This document shows, in pieces, positions 42,537 to 50,036 of a DNA stretch of 50,036 bases. Position 1 is the first letter of the stretch; each line of letters starts with the position of its first letter. The notes under the pieces were generated by a model, which saw only the letters and a list, made by a program, of their open reading frames with translations, did not search any database and was not told where the DNA came from. This stretch comes from Clostridia bacterium. Its GTDB lineage: Bacteria; Bacillota; Clostridia; Oscillospirales; CAG-272. Made by a program: the position numbers and the translations under genes. The stretch is from contig JAFTVG010000026.1 of assembly GCA_017465885.1 (NCBI GenBank), forward strand, positions 1 to 50,036, in the 5' to 3' direction.

Positions 42537-43253
42537 ATGAATTACACCGCAAAAAGAAAACTGATGAACAGCACGGTCTATATCGTGATCGGTCTGGTGG
42601 CACTGGCTGTACTGCTGGTCAGCATTGCCACCGTGGCAGGGATGAGGGGCAAAAAGCCCGCCCCCACCCCCACGGTGGACCGCCCCGAGGTCTCTCTGCC
42701 CGGCGAGGATCGTCCGGTAGGAGGGGATGACGGAAAGCCCCTGCCCTCGGGCGGACAGACCTCCGCCCAACTCTCCCCCTCTCCGTCCGAATCCCAAAAC
42801 GACAAGCCCGTTATCGATCCCACCGACCCGCCCCTCCTTTATCTGCCCGCCGAGGGGAGCGTCTTTAAGGGCTACAGCATCGATCTGCCCGTCTATTCGC
42901 TGACTATGAACGACTACCGCGCCCACACGGGCGTGGACATCAGCGCAGAGCTTGGAAGCGCGGTGGTGGCACTCACCGACGGCAAGGTCTGCGCCCTCTG
43001 GAGCGATCCCATGATGGGCACCTGCCTTTCCATCGACCACGGCAACGGTCTGCTTTCCCACTACAAAAACCTTGCCCCCGAGCTTCCCGAGGGCATTGCG
43101 GTGGGCAGCGAGGTGAAGGCGGGACAGACGGTGGGCGCCGTGGGCGACAGCTGTCTTGTGGAGCTTGCCGAGACCGAGCATCTGCATTTTGAGGTGACGC
43201 TGGACGGACGGCACGTGGACCCCATGACCTACCTGCAAAAGCAGGAGAGCTGA
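42537..43253 (+). CDS. M23 (LytM) metallopeptidase-domain membrane protein, SpoIIQ-like
   Basis: A 238-residue protein with a short cytosolic start, one membrane segment (about 13-35), a Pro/Ser-rich linker (about 38-95) and a C-terminal LytM domain. The zinc ligands are present: HTGVD (about 123-127) and HLHFEV (about 222-227), so it may be an active endopeptidase. The layout matches SpoIIQ, which in sporulating Firmicutes joins the forespore side of the engulfment channel; many clostridial SpoIIQ keep the catalytic residues. A vegetative cell-wall hydrolase is the alternative. GTGAGGG precedes the ATG. It stands alone between two terminators. Confidence 0.85.
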   Translation: MNYTAKRKLMNSTVYIVIGLVALAVLLVSIATVAGMRGKKPAPTPTVDRPEVSLPGEDRPVGGDDGKPLPSGGQTSAQLSPSPSESQNDKPVIDPTDPPLLYLPAEGSVFKGYSIDLPVYSLTMNDYRAHTGVDISAELGSAVVALTDGKVCALWSDPMMGTCLSIDHGNGLLSHYKNLAPELPEGIAVGSEVKAGQTVGAVGDSCLVELAETEHLHFEVTLDGRHVDPMTYLQKQES

Positions 43254-43261
43254 ATAAAAAA

Positions 43262-43299
43262 GGAGCGCTTCCCGAGGCTCGGGAAGCGTTCCTTTGTTT
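43262..43299. terminator. Terminator between convergent genes
   Basis: GGAGCGCTTCCCGAG and CTCGGGAAGCGTTCC (43262-43292) pair with one mismatch, followed by TTTGTTT on the plus strand; AAAAAA precedes it, giving a T-run on the minus strand. It ends the M23 gene and the convergent gene at 43298. Confidence 0.88.
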
Positions 43300-43996
43300 A
43301 TTCTTCATTTCCGAATTCCAAAAGGGCGGCAAAGACCTTCTTTTGGTTTTCATAGGAGGTTCCGGTGCGCATCAGCGCAGGCGCCTCCACGGCAAAGCAC
43401 AGCATCGTGTCCTCGGGAATGTTCTTGAAGACCGAATTGCTGTCGTAAAGGGAAAGCGTACCCACGGGAATGCCGTATCCCTTTGGGTCTGCTCCCGCGG
43501 GAAGGTCCTTCGTCACAGCCGAAAGAGGGGCAAGCCAGCCCTCCTCCACCGCCGTTTCATAGTATTTGGGGGTAAGAAGACAGATCACCGTGGCAGGCTG
43601 GTGCATACGGCTGGAAAAGTCCTTCACCGCCTCGTATTCCGCTAAATGGTCGGTGCCCTCCTGATACTTCCCGTCGTCCTCCTCGGGGCGCTGTCCCTCC
43701 ACGTTCTGGATCTTCCCCAGGCGCGTGTAGTAAAAGCCTACCGTCTTGCCAAGCTCGTCGGGAACGGCGGCGGCAAGTGCCTGCTCCATCTTGTCCTGCA
43801 TCTCGGGCGAGAAATAGCTGGGACCCGCATAGTAAACGTAAAAATCCTTGTCCTCCTTGGTGGAGCACTGGGTGATGAGGGCGGCGGCAATGATGAGCAG
43901 AGCCGTGCCGATGATGATATGCCATTTATAGTAAAACCAAAAGGTCTTCAGCTTGTCCTTGCCGAATTTCATATTTTTCAAGGTGGATCTTTCCAT
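43298..43996 (-). CDS. Membrane-anchored protein of unknown function
   Basis: A 232-residue protein with a basic N-terminus (KNMKFGKDKLKTFWFYYKWH), one membrane segment (about 25-43) followed by a Cys, and an outer domain of about 185 residues (FYVYYAGPSYF, TVICLLTPKYYETAVEEGWL, YGIPVGTLSLYDSNSVF). I do not recognise the fold; the outer part is reminiscent of periplasmic binding-type alpha/beta domains. ATG 43996 was chosen because GGGAGG lies 5 nt upstream. A promoter is at 44070-44098. Confidence 0.8.
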   Translation of the reverse strand: MERSTLKNMKFGKDKLKTFWFYYKWHIIIGTALLIIAAALITQCSTKEDKDFYVYYAGPSYFSPEMQDKMEQALAAAVPDELGKTVGFYYTRLGKIQNVEGQRPEEDDGKYQEGTDHLAEYEAVKDFSSRMHQPATVICLLTPKYYETAVEEGWLAPLSAVTKDLPAGADPKGYGIPVGTLSLYDSNSVFKNIPEDTMLCFAVEAPALMRTGTSYENQKKVFAALLEFGNEE

Positions 43997-44069
43997 ATGC
44001 GCCTCCCGCGATCTCTTTGCTGCCAAGTATACTCCCCAAAGGTCAACTTACTTTGAACTCTGCCTCTTC

Positions 44070-44098
44070 AGTATACCACATCCCGAGGGTCTTTTCAA
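44070..44098 (-). promoter_or_regulatory. Promoter of the anchored unknown gene
   Basis: On the minus strand TTGAAA (44098-44093) and TATACT (44075-44070) are 17 nt apart, about 65 bases before the likely transcription-to-translation start. Confidence 0.8.
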
Positions 44099-44132
44099 GA
44101 ACTTTTCAAAATAAAAGCGGGTATATAAAGCC

Positions 44133-44159
44133 GACAGCCCTCCTATATGGAGGGCTGTC
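44133..44159 (-). terminator. Hairpin ending the polysaccharide cluster
   Basis: GACAGCCCTCC (44133-44143) and GGAGGGCTGTC (44149-44159) form a perfect 11-bp stem. On the minus strand only GGCTTTATAT follows, so it is a weak or atypical terminator after the mini-frames. Confidence 0.6.
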
Positions 44160-44193
44160 AAGGGCTCTTGCTTACCGAAGCCTGCAAGCCCCT

Positions 44194-44310
44194 TTATTTT
44201 TTCTTCATCCGATAGTGGCTGACGGCGCACCCGATAAAGAAGGCGATATATAAGGAAAGGATCGCCCCCAGCACGGCGGCAACAACGTAATCGCCGTTGC
44301 ACAAACGCAT
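44194..44310 (-). CDS. Mini-frame 3: 38-residue membrane miniprotein
   Basis: The frame MRLCNGDYVVAAVLGAI continues as a clear membrane helix (LSLYIAFFIGCAV) and ends in a basic tail (SHYRMKKK). It starts at ATG 44310, overlapping the stop of mini-frame 2 (TGATG). An in-frame ATG at 44325 would add five residues. It is either a translationally coupled miniprotein or the last piece of a frameshifted membrane protein gene. Confidence 0.45.
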   Translation of the reverse strand: MRLCNGDYVVAAVLGAILSLYIAFFIGCAVSHYRMKKK

Positions 44311-44387
44311 CACAAACTGAGGCATAAGGCATCCGCAAAGATGCCCGCAAGGGGCAGTGCCCTGCCCTTATAGACCCGCCCCATCAT
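44310..44387 (-). CDS. Mini-frame 2: 25-residue hydrophobic peptide
   Basis: The frame MMGRVYKGRALPLAGIFADA plus a few hydrophobic residues begins at ATG 44387, overlapping the stop of mini-frame 1 (ATGA), and ends in the TGA that overlaps the next ATG. It looks like part of a membrane helix. Coding status is uncertain. Confidence 0.3.
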   Translation of the reverse strand: MMGRVYKGRALPLAGIFADALCLSL

Positions 44388-44455
44388 GGCGGCTCGGGAC
44401 TCGTCTCCGCTTGATGCGGAAAGGACGCTTTTTCAGTTATACGTATACTGCTCAT
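44384..44455 (-). CDS. Mini-frame 1: 23-residue hydrophilic peptide
   Basis: The frame MSSIRITEKASFPHQAETSP (then EPP) begins at ATG 44455, overlapping the flippase stop (ATGA). It looks like a cytosolic N-terminal tail. Coding status is uncertain. Confidence 0.3.
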   Translation of the reverse strand: MSSIRITEKASFPHQAETSPEPP

Positions 44456-45960
44456 TTTTTTACCTTTTTTAAAAGGGAGGACAGAGCCCCCTTCACCCTG
44501 CCCGGATAAAGCAGAGCGCCGAGGAGCAGTCCGCAACCTCCCGTGACCGCCACCGTCGCAAGGGCGAAGAGCACCCAAAGAAGGTAATTGGGGATCGTGA
44601 TGAGCGTAGAAAGGAGCAAGCCGCCGCAGGAAAGAGCGGCGATCACCCCGCAGGTGAGCGCCAGATCCCGCAGGATCGCCCCCGTTTTCATTTTCAGAAT
44701 GTGCCTGCCCGAAAAGACCATATAGAACACGCACTTGTAAAGGGCAGAGGCAAGCGTGCCCAAAGCAACGCCGACGAGGGGATTCCACAGCACCAGCACA
44801 AGCGAAACGGTCAGATTGACCAGCGCCTCGCCGTACGCTCCCATCCTGCTTTCTTTCAGCTTGCCTGCGGCAATGGTCAGATTGAAGCAGGGCAGGACCA
44901 GACAGTTGAGCGCCTCGGCAAGCACCATGATCAGAGCAAAAAGGGGTCTTATGTAGTCGGCGTCGGTCACCCCTGCGGTATACAGCTTCACAAAGGGCAG
45001 GATCAGCACCGCCGTTGCCGAGAAAAAGGTAACGGTCAGCACCGTCAAGATCAGCTTGTACTCCTTGTAGGTCTGCCGCAGCGTCTCCTCCTCCCCGCCG
45101 GCGATCATATTCCCGAAGACCGCCTCCATTCCGCCGGTGAAGGCGGTGACCAGATTGCGGATGTTGAAGATGATCAGATGGTAGACCGAGTAGACGGCAA
45201 CGTATTTCAGATCGGCAAGAAGGGTGAGGATGAGCACGTCGGTGTTGTTTTGTACCACGTAGGCGGCGTGCTGGGCAATGCCCGTGAATTTGTTTGCCAG
45301 AACCGCCTTGTTTTTGCTTTTTTTGATGGCGTAATGGCTCTTCAGATAGAGGGTGAAAAAGAGGGGTCTTAAAACGAAAATCAGACTGCTTCCCAGCTTG
45401 ACCCACAGAATGTCCGCCCCCGAGTGGGCAAGAAGGACGATCAGCAGGGCGTTTAAAACATTGGTGACCATATAGGCGGCATTGACCACGTACTGCCGCC
45501 CGTCGGCGTTGAACAGGGTGACGTTGGAAATGCCTCCCATATACTCGGCAAATTTGCCAAGGGCAATGGACAGCACCAAAAAGAAGGTATATTGCCGTGT
45601 GAAAACCTTCACGTCGGCAAGGTCAAAATAGCTTAGTGCCAAAATCAGGGCGTATCCCGCAAAGGCAATGCCGATCAGGCTGAAAAAGCGCTTGACTGCC
45701 AGATAAAGACCGCTGATCTTCTCTTCATCCCGCAAAGCCAGCGGTTTATATAACGCTCCCCGCGCCACCCGTCCGATCCCCCCCTCAAAAAGGGCGATAT
45801 ACGACAGAAATTGGGCGATGGAGGTGGTGGCACCGTACGCCTCCGAGCCGAAGGTGTCGATCATAATGCCGGGAATGATCAGTCCGCAGGACAGGGCAAT
45901 GAGCTGGTGAAGCACCGTGCTTGCGGCGTTCATCCGCGCCTTTTTCATTCGGTTGTCCAT
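44452..45960 (-). CDS. Polysaccharide flippase (Wzx/MATE-like)
   Basis: A 502-residue protein with about 12-14 membrane segments, of the oligosaccharide-flippase superfamily. Typical parts are MKKARMNAASTVLHQLIALSCG at the N-terminus, the middle TDVLILTLLADLKYVAVYSVY and a basic C-terminus. It would move lipid-linked glycan repeat units to the outer face. It lies 25 bases after the DUF1919 gene in an apparent four-gene minus-strand cluster, and its stop overlaps the ATG of a tiny frame. Confidence 0.9.
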   Translation of the reverse strand: MDNRMKKARMNAASTVLHQLIALSCGLIIPGIMIDTFGSEAYGATTSIAQFLSYIALFEGGIGRVARGALYKPLALRDEEKISGLYLAVKRFFSLIGIAFAGYALILALSYFDLADVKVFTRQYTFFLVLSIALGKFAEYMGGISNVTLFNADGRQYVVNAAYMVTNVLNALLIVLLAHSGADILWVKLGSSLIFVLRPLFFTLYLKSHYAIKKSKNKAVLANKFTGIAQHAAYVVQNNTDVLILTLLADLKYVAVYSVYHLIIFNIRNLVTAFTGGMEAVFGNMIAGGEEETLRQTYKEYKLILTVLTVTFFSATAVLILPFVKLYTAGVTDADYIRPLFALIMVLAEALNCLVLPCFNLTIAAGKLKESRMGAYGEALVNLTVSLVLVLWNPLVGVALGTLASALYKCVFYMVFSGRHILKMKTGAILRDLALTCGVIAALSCGGLLLSTLITIPNYLLWVLFALATVAVTGGCGLLLGALLYPGRVKGALSSLLKKVKK

Positions 45961-45985
45961 AGCATCCTCCCTTTCCCGCTCTCAT

Positions 45986-46654
45986 TCAAGGGCGCTTTTC
46001 GCCGTTAAACCAGGAAACGTAATCAAAATCATCGTAATATTTCAAGCCCCGCCACCCTTTGTAGCGGTAAAGACTGCCCACCTGCCCCTGCTGCTCAAAG
46101 CCGGGAATATACACGGCAGAGCCGACGTCTCCGTAAGGCTTGTGGGTGAAGACCGCCTTGTTTTCAAAGGGGAGAGCATCAAATGCCCTCAGGTGCTCTT
46201 CGGTGCAGCCATCCTGCTCCGAAAAGAGAACAAAACAGCGGGACAGATCCATCCGCGCCCTGCGCTCTTCCCATTTTTCCGCCGCCTGCCGACTGCTTTC
46301 GTAGTGCACAAAATGCAGGGTCACGTCTCCGAGCAACGCAACGGGATAAGAGCATCCCTCTTTTTTTATAAAGCACAGCTCCTTTTCCATATAGCTCTCA
46401 AAATCGGAGAGCAGACGGATGTAATCCTCCGCCCCGATAAACAGATTGACGAAGGGACTGTTGTAGCGCAGTCCCAGATCGTGAAGGATCAGACAGCCGT
46501 TGCAGTTGGAGGAGATCAAGGTGATCTCTTGATTCTTCAGCCTTTTTTTGTTTTTTCTGTTGATGCCCACTCTGAAAAGGGAGTTGACAAGCCCCTTGAC
46601 TTTCCCTTTCACGCGCCCCCAAAAAAGGCTTTCCTTTCCTTTTTTCACACTCAC
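45986..46654 (-). CDS. DUF1919 family protein (exopolysaccharide-linked)
   Basis: A 222-residue protein. The stretch ITLISSNCNGCLILHDLGLRYNSPFVNLF (about 44-72, with the paired Cys) and the later YPVALLGDVTLHFVHYESSRQAAEKWEERRARMD and KAVFTHKPY are typical of DUF1919, found in capsule and exopolysaccharide loci. The biochemical role is unknown; a glycan-modifying transferase is often assumed. It lies between the acyltransferase (21 bases upstream) and the flippase. Confidence 0.88.
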   Translation of the reverse strand: MSVKKGKESLFWGRVKGKVKGLVNSLFRVGINRKNKKRLKNQEITLISSNCNGCLILHDLGLRYNSPFVNLFIGAEDYIRLLSDFESYMEKELCFIKKEGCSYPVALLGDVTLHFVHYESSRQAAEKWEERRARMDLSRCFVLFSEQDGCTEEHLRAFDALPFENKAVFTHKPYGDVGSAVYIPGFEQQGQVGSLYRYKGWRGLKYYDDFDYVSWFNGEKRP

Positions 46655-46675
46655 TTCGTCCTCCCCGATAAAATG

Positions 46676-47212
46676 CTATGCTTTTTCTTCCTCCCTGCGC
46701 CGACCGATCACGCGGGCAGGAACCCCGCCCACGATGGTATAGGGCTCCACGTCGCGGCTGACCACCGCACCTGCCGCAAGGATGCTTCCCTGCCCCACCC
46801 GTACGCCGGGCAGGATGATGACCCGATCCCCGATCCAGACGTCGTCCTCAATGACCACGGGGCGTTCCTCTTCAAAGCCCTGATGCATCATGGGAATATC
46901 GGTGCGGGAAAAGGCGTGGTTTCGGGTGATCACCACCACGTCACTGCCCATCATCACGCAGCTTCCGATGGTACAGCTTCCGTTGATCCGCGCATTGACC
47001 CCGATGCCCGAATAATCACCCAGCGAGGTCCTTGCGGAAAAGACAGCTCCCTGCTCAATGTTTACCCCCTTGCCGCAGCTTTTTAACATCAGCTTTCCGC
47101 AAAGGGCACGCAACGCCCTCTGACCGATGCGCAAGCCCGAATAAGAGGGAGGCAGATGCTTTGCAAAAGAATAATAGAGCAGTCCGCCTATCTTTCTTGA
47201 TATCTTCGACAT
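46676..47212 (-). CDS. Hexapeptide-repeat acyltransferase
   Basis: A 178-residue left-handed beta-helix acyltransferase of the maltose/galactoside acetyltransferase type. Repeats such as VNIEQGAVFSARTSLGDYSGIGVNARI, the catalytic-His region VITRNHAFSRTD, DDVWIGDRVIILPGVRVGQGSILAAGAVVSRDV and VGGVPARVIGRR are clear. It probably O-acetylates a sugar of the polysaccharide made by this cluster. ATG 47212 was chosen because GGAGGAAGG lies 6 nt upstream; the frame extends six codons further. Confidence 0.93.
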   Translation of the reverse strand: MSKISRKIGGLLYYSFAKHLPPSYSGLRIGQRALRALCGKLMLKSCGKGVNIEQGAVFSARTSLGDYSGIGVNARINGSCTIGSCVMMGSDVVVITRNHAFSRTDIPMMHQGFEEERPVVIEDDVWIGDRVIILPGVRVGQGSILAAGAVVSRDVEPYTIVGGVPARVIGRRREEEKA

Positions 47213-47273
47213 ATCCTTCCTCCAAACCATCCTTTCGTTTATCTGCCGTTCTTGGCGATCCTTTTATAAATGC

Positions 47274-48386
47274 CTATGACAGCGCTTTTTTCAAATAGTC
47301 CATCGAGACGGCACACATGGCGTCAAGGCACCGCTCGGCTTCGGTATAATCGCAGGCGTCGGTGGACAAAAGATCGCCCGATGCCTCCCTTCCGCTTTGC
47401 AGGACTCTGCTCTCAAGCCCCAGCATAGAGGTGATCTGCTCCAGTCTTGAATTGGTGGCAGAGGACAGCTCCACAAAAAAATCCTTGCGGTAAATGATGG
47501 AAAAGGCGGTGCCGTGAAAGGAGTTGGTCATCACCAAACGGGCGTGATGCAAAAGATAAAGCCACTCCTCGGGAGAGGGGTCCACCGCGTATTCAAGCAT
47601 CGGATCGCTGTTTTTCGCCCTTTTTAAGGCGTTTCCTCCCACAACGACCACCCGTATTCCCATCTTTCTTGAAAGAGCGCGGCAACGCGCCATCAGGCTC
47701 TCCGACCTGCGGATGGTATAATAAAGGATATATTCCCCCGACGCCGCAGGATGGGCACGCTCCAAAGCGCTCCACTCCTCTCTGCTGACGAGCATAGTGG
47801 GATCGACCACCGTCAGGGGCGTTTTGCCGATCATACGATGCACCAGCGCCCCGCCCGCCTCTTCTCTTACCGAAAGTGCGTTAAAAAGCGCCAGCTGCTC
47901 GCCCGCCCTTGCGGCAAAGCCGTCGGAAAGTGCCCTTACGCCAAAGCTGGGGGCGTAGGCAATGCGGCGGGTGTGCTCGGTGCAAAAGTCAAGAAAATAG
48001 CTGAGATCCTCATTGGTGATATCGGGATTCCACACCTGATCGCTTCCGCAGATCAGGGCGTCGTATCTTTTGGAAAGGGCAGGAAGCAGAGCGCGGTCGC
48101 TCACCTGCTTTTTGGGATAAAGGGTCATCCTCTTTTTTTCAAAGGCGGAAAAGCCCCTCTTCATACGCAGATGAAGCAGCCTGCTTGCTCCCTTTTTCAG
48201 CCTTGCTAAAAGGGAGCGGGACTTTCCCGACGACAGAAGATGTCCCTCGTTTTTCATATACTCGCTGAAATAATTGACGATCTCCGCATCGTGCCCCAGT
48301 TTTCTCACCGTGTGGGAAAGGGCGTACATCTGCAGGGTTGCGCCATAGCTTTTGGAGTTGGGGAAGGTTAGTATTCCGACTTTCAT
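47274..48386 (-). CDS. Polysaccharide pyruvyl transferase family protein
   Basis: A 370-residue GT-B-like enzyme expected to add pyruvate ketals (or act on a related substrate) to cell-surface polysaccharide. Typical parts are MKVGILTFPNSKSYGATLQMYAL at the N-terminus, DALICGSDQVWNPDI (about 109-123), RIAYAPSFG, the allotted SVREE loop and MTNSFHGTAFSIIYRKDF (about 299-316). GAGGAGAATG lies before the ATG. It is the first gene of the minus-strand polysaccharide cluster; a hairpin-rich 170-base region lies upstream. Confidence 0.93.
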   Translation of the reverse strand: MKVGILTFPNSKSYGATLQMYALSHTVRKLGHDAEIVNYFSEYMKNEGHLLSSGKSRSLLARLKKGASRLLHLRMKRGFSAFEKKRMTLYPKKQVSDRALLPALSKRYDALICGSDQVWNPDITNEDLSYFLDFCTEHTRRIAYAPSFGVRALSDGFAARAGEQLALFNALSVREEAGGALVHRMIGKTPLTVVDPTMLVSREEWSALERAHPAASGEYILYYTIRRSESLMARCRALSRKMGIRVVVVGGNALKRAKNSDPMLEYAVDPSPEEWLYLLHHARLVMTNSFHGTAFSIIYRKDFFVELSSATNSRLEQITSMLGLESRVLQSGREASGDLLSTDACDYTEAERCLDAMCAVSMDYLKKALS

Positions 48387-48402
48387 TTCATTCTCCTCGC
48401 CT

Positions 48403-48503
48403 TTTTCTCAGAAGTAGAATAGAACGCCCGCAAAAACTGCTTGCGGGCATTCTGCCGCACTTCTGAGAAAATGCTCAATACACGGGGTATTGAGCATTTT
48501 CTC
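48403..48503 (-). promoter_or_regulatory. Two overlapping hairpins between the repeat protein and the polysaccharide cluster
   Basis: GAGAAAATGCTCAATAC (48465-48481) pairs with GTATTGAGCATTTTCTC (48487-48503), a perfect 17-bp stem. ACTTCTGAGAAAA (48459-48471) pairs with TTTTCTCAGAAGT (48403-48415), a perfect 13-bp stem enclosing a GCCCGCAA/TTGCGGGC hairpin (48426-48448). The two outer stems share 48465-48471, so they compete. On the minus strand the first can act as terminator (stem end ATTTTCTC) for the repeat-protein gene; the alternative might affect the pyruvyl transferase message, whose ATG lies 17 bases after the last arm. Confidence 0.6.
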
Positions 48504-48556
48504 TCGGGTCTTCGGGTCCATTCCCGCCGATGCGCGCTCCCTTTTGCGGGAAGCCG

Positions 48557-50036
48557 TCAGAAGGAAGCCTTGCCTCCGATGACGTTGAGCAGCAGGGTGA
48601 CGTCACTGATGGTCGCACCACCTTCGCCGTCTAAATCTGTCTCCACGCCCTCGGCAGGCTCGCCCTTGCCGCCGATAAAGTTCAAGAGCACGGTGACGTC
48701 GCTGATGGAAACCTTTCCATCCACGTCCATATCACCGATCACGGCAAGCACCACCTCAGAAACGCCCTCGGGCGCGGTGAAGGTATAGCTGCCATCGCCG
48801 TTTGCAACAGCCTCAATGGCAACGTAGCTGCCGTCAACAAGATATCTGAGACTGCAGACGTACTCGTGGGTCACGGTGACCACATTGCCCTTCACGGTGT
48901 AGGCAATATTGCCCAGCACCTTGACCGAAATGTCCTTTTTGGTGCCGCATACGCAGTCACCCTCGGCAAAGTCGTGGGGGTGTTTGTCAAACTCGGCGCC
49001 GCAAGAGCAGATGCTCCAGTGGTTGTCATCGTCCTTGCCGTATGCGCTGTGGGTGTGACCAAGAGCATCCACAACTTCCTGCTCGACAAGAACCTTGTTA
49101 CATACCGAGCAGTGCTTGCCTTCGGTCAGACCGGTGTTTTCGCAGTCGGGTGCGACTGCCTCGTCGGTCACTTCGGTGTGACCCAGGGCGTCAACGATTT
49201 CCTGAGCTACCAGAACTTCGCCGCAGGTTTCGCAGTGCTTGCCTTCGGTCAGACCGGTGTTCTCGCAGTCAGGTGCGACTGCGGGATCAATTACTTCGGT
49301 GTGACCAAGCGCATCCACAACTTCCTGCTCGACAAGAACCTTGTTACAAACCGAGCAGTGCTTACCCTCGGTCAGACCGGTGTTTTCGCAGTCGGGTGCG
49401 ACTGCCTCGTCGGTCACTTCGGTGTGACCCAGGGCATCCACAACTTCCTGCTCAACAAGAACCTTGTCACATACAGAGCAGTGCTTACCTTCGGTCAGAC
49501 CGGTGTTCTCGCAGTCGGGTGCGACTGCCTCATCGGTCACCTCGGTGTGACCCAGGGCATCAACGATTTCCTGAGCAATCAGCACCTTGTCACATACCGA
49601 GCAGTGCTTTCCTTCGGTCAGACCGGTGTTTTCGCAGTCGGGTGCAACTGCGGGATCAATTACTTCGGTGTGACCCAGGGCGTCAACGATTTCCTGCTCG
49701 ACAAGAACCTTGTCACATACCGAGCAGTGCTTGCCTTCGGTCAAACCGGTGTTTTCGCAGTCGGGTGCGACTGCGGGATCAATTACTTCGGTGTGACCCA
49801 GGGCATCCACAACTTCCTGCTCGACAAGAACCTTGTCACATACCGAGCAGTGCTTTCCTTCGGTCAGACCGGTGTTTTCGCAGTCGGGAGCGACTGCGGG
49901 ATCAATTACCTCGGTGTGACCAAGGGCATCGACCTCGGTGGTCACGCGGCTGAGTTCCTTGCCGCATACGGAACAGTAGATCACGGTGTCGTAGCTTCCC
50001 TTGCCCTCGCAGGTGGGATCTACCTTGTTTTCAATT
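48557..50036 (-). CDS. Partial surface protein with seven 41-residue Cys/His repeats and a dockerin-like C-terminus
   Basis: The gene runs off the window at 50036; 492 residues are visible without a start. From its N-terminal side it shows [16 protein letters not shown], then seven near-identical 41-residue units ([39 protein letters not shown]) with conserved His and Cys, then [18 protein letters not shown] with further CxC/Cys pairs. A beta-rich segment (about 370-430) and two calcium-loop-like dockerin repeats close the protein: [20 protein letters not shown] and [20 protein letters not shown]. The protein is probably secreted, with the missing N-terminus bearing the signal. Metal or disulfide use of the CxxC units is inferred only. 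Confidence 0.88.
   Translation of the reverse strand, partial: IENKVDPTCEGKGSYDTVIYCSVCGKELSRVTTEVDALGHTEVIDPAVAPDCENTGLTEGKHCSVCDKVLVEQEVVDALGHTEVIDPAVAPDCENTGLTEGKHCSVCDKVLVEQEIVDALGHTEVIDPAVAPDCENTGLTEGKHCSVCDKVLIAQEIVDALGHTEVTDEAVAPDCENTGLTEGKHCSVCDKVLVEQEVVDALGHTEVTDEAVAPDCENTGLTEGKHCSVCNKVLVEQEVVDALGHTEVIDPAVAPDCENTGLTEGKHCETCGEVLVAQEIVDALGHTEVTDEAVAPDCENTGLTEGKHCSVCNKVLVEQEVVDALGHTHSAYGKDDDNHWSICSCGAEFDKHPHDFAEGDCVCGTKKDISVKVLGNIAYTVKGNVVTVTHEYVCSLRYLVDGSYVAIEAVANGDGSYTFTAPEGVSEVVLAVIGDMDVDGKVSISDVTVLLNFIGGKGEPAEGVETDLDGEGGATISDVTLLLNVIGGKASF
49029..49930 (-). repeat. Tandem 123-bp coding repeats
   Basis: Seven in-frame units of 123 bp encode the 41-residue repeats of the surface protein. 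Units differ by a few bases and two protein variants alternate (EVIDPAVAP and [13 protein letters not shown] and CETC). The high DNA identity suggests recent expansion or gene conversion, and copy number may vary between strains or be mis-assembled. Confidence 0.9.

Noticed and set aside
44384..45406. Long alternative frame inside the flippase gene
   Set aside because: It is read in another frame over a clear polytopic membrane protein and gives an Arg/Gly-rich translation. Only its last 23 codons, starting at ATG 44455, are considered.
49029..49930. CRISPR-like regular repeats
   Set aside because: The 123-bp units are contiguous, in frame and coding; there are no unique spacers.

Overview
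The window looks like chromosomal DNA of a Gram-positive, low-complexity-promoter bacterium of the class Clostridia (Bacillota), probably an uncultured gut lineage. The grounds are the regulatory style (a tryptophan T-box, a SAM-I riboswitch, an L10 leader, SOS boxes of the GAAC-N4-GTTT type, near-consensus TTGACA/TATAAT promoters with 17-nt spacers, purine-rich Shine-Dalgarno sites), Gram-positive type RpoB/RpoC, RecD2, ComF, UppP and a SpoIIQ-like protein. Codon third positions are GC-rich throughout, except for an AT-rich patch near 3.6-4.35 kb. No tRNA, rRNA, CRISPR array, prophage or insertion sequence is visible.

Region by region. 0.2-2 kb: a Trp T-box controls a stand-alone trpB. 2-4.5 kb: an RCC1-repeat lipoprotein, an AT-rich gene for a small membrane protein and a mosaic of short hairpins. 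4.5-5.7 kb: rplJ-rplL behind an L10 leader, far from rpoBC. 5.8-7.8 kb: an orphan PTS IIC-like permease and a degenerate M14 peptidase. 7.9-11.8 kb: lexA with two SOS boxes heads a tight five-gene run (lexA, membrane protein, winged-helix protein, dihydroorotase-like pseudoenzyme, lipoprotein). 11.9-16.7 kb: SAM-I riboswitch and metK, then a 55-residue membrane miniprotein, recD2 and comF. 16.7-19.1 kb: an ECF sigma factor and a membrane anti-sigma factor with four PepSY repeats. 19.1-21.3 kb: an XRE regulator divergent from a SLOG-like protein, and a DUF3472 protein. 21.3-24.2 kb: trkH and trkA. 24.3-32.2 kb: rpoB-rpoC with a long leader. 32.3-32.6 kb: rpsT. 32.9-42.4 kb: an apparent nine-gene operon for envelope and housekeeping work (uppP, ftsK/spoIIIE, tmk, DJ-1 family, 5-formyl-THF cyclo-ligase, CPBP protease, mltG, two unknowns). 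42.5-44 kb: a SpoIIQ-like M23 protein and an anchored unknown. 44.2-48.4 kb: a polysaccharide cluster (pyruvyl transferase, hexapeptide acyltransferase, DUF1919, flippase) ending in a chain of overlapping tiny frames. 48.6-50 kb: a repeat protein with a dockerin-like C-terminus, running off the window edge.

Most of the window is core-genome material. The best candidates for something undescribed are: (i) the lexA-headed operon, which puts a metal-ligand-less dihydroorotase homologue and a winged-helix protein without a receiver under apparent SOS control, next to a divergent M14 peptidase homologue that has also lost active-site residues; (ii) the seven 41-residue Cys/His repeats fused to a dockerin-like module; (iii) the three stop/start-overlapping mini-frames after the flippase; (iv) the hairpin mosaic at 4361-4513. 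All functional statements come from reading the sequence and from recalled family features; no database search was run.
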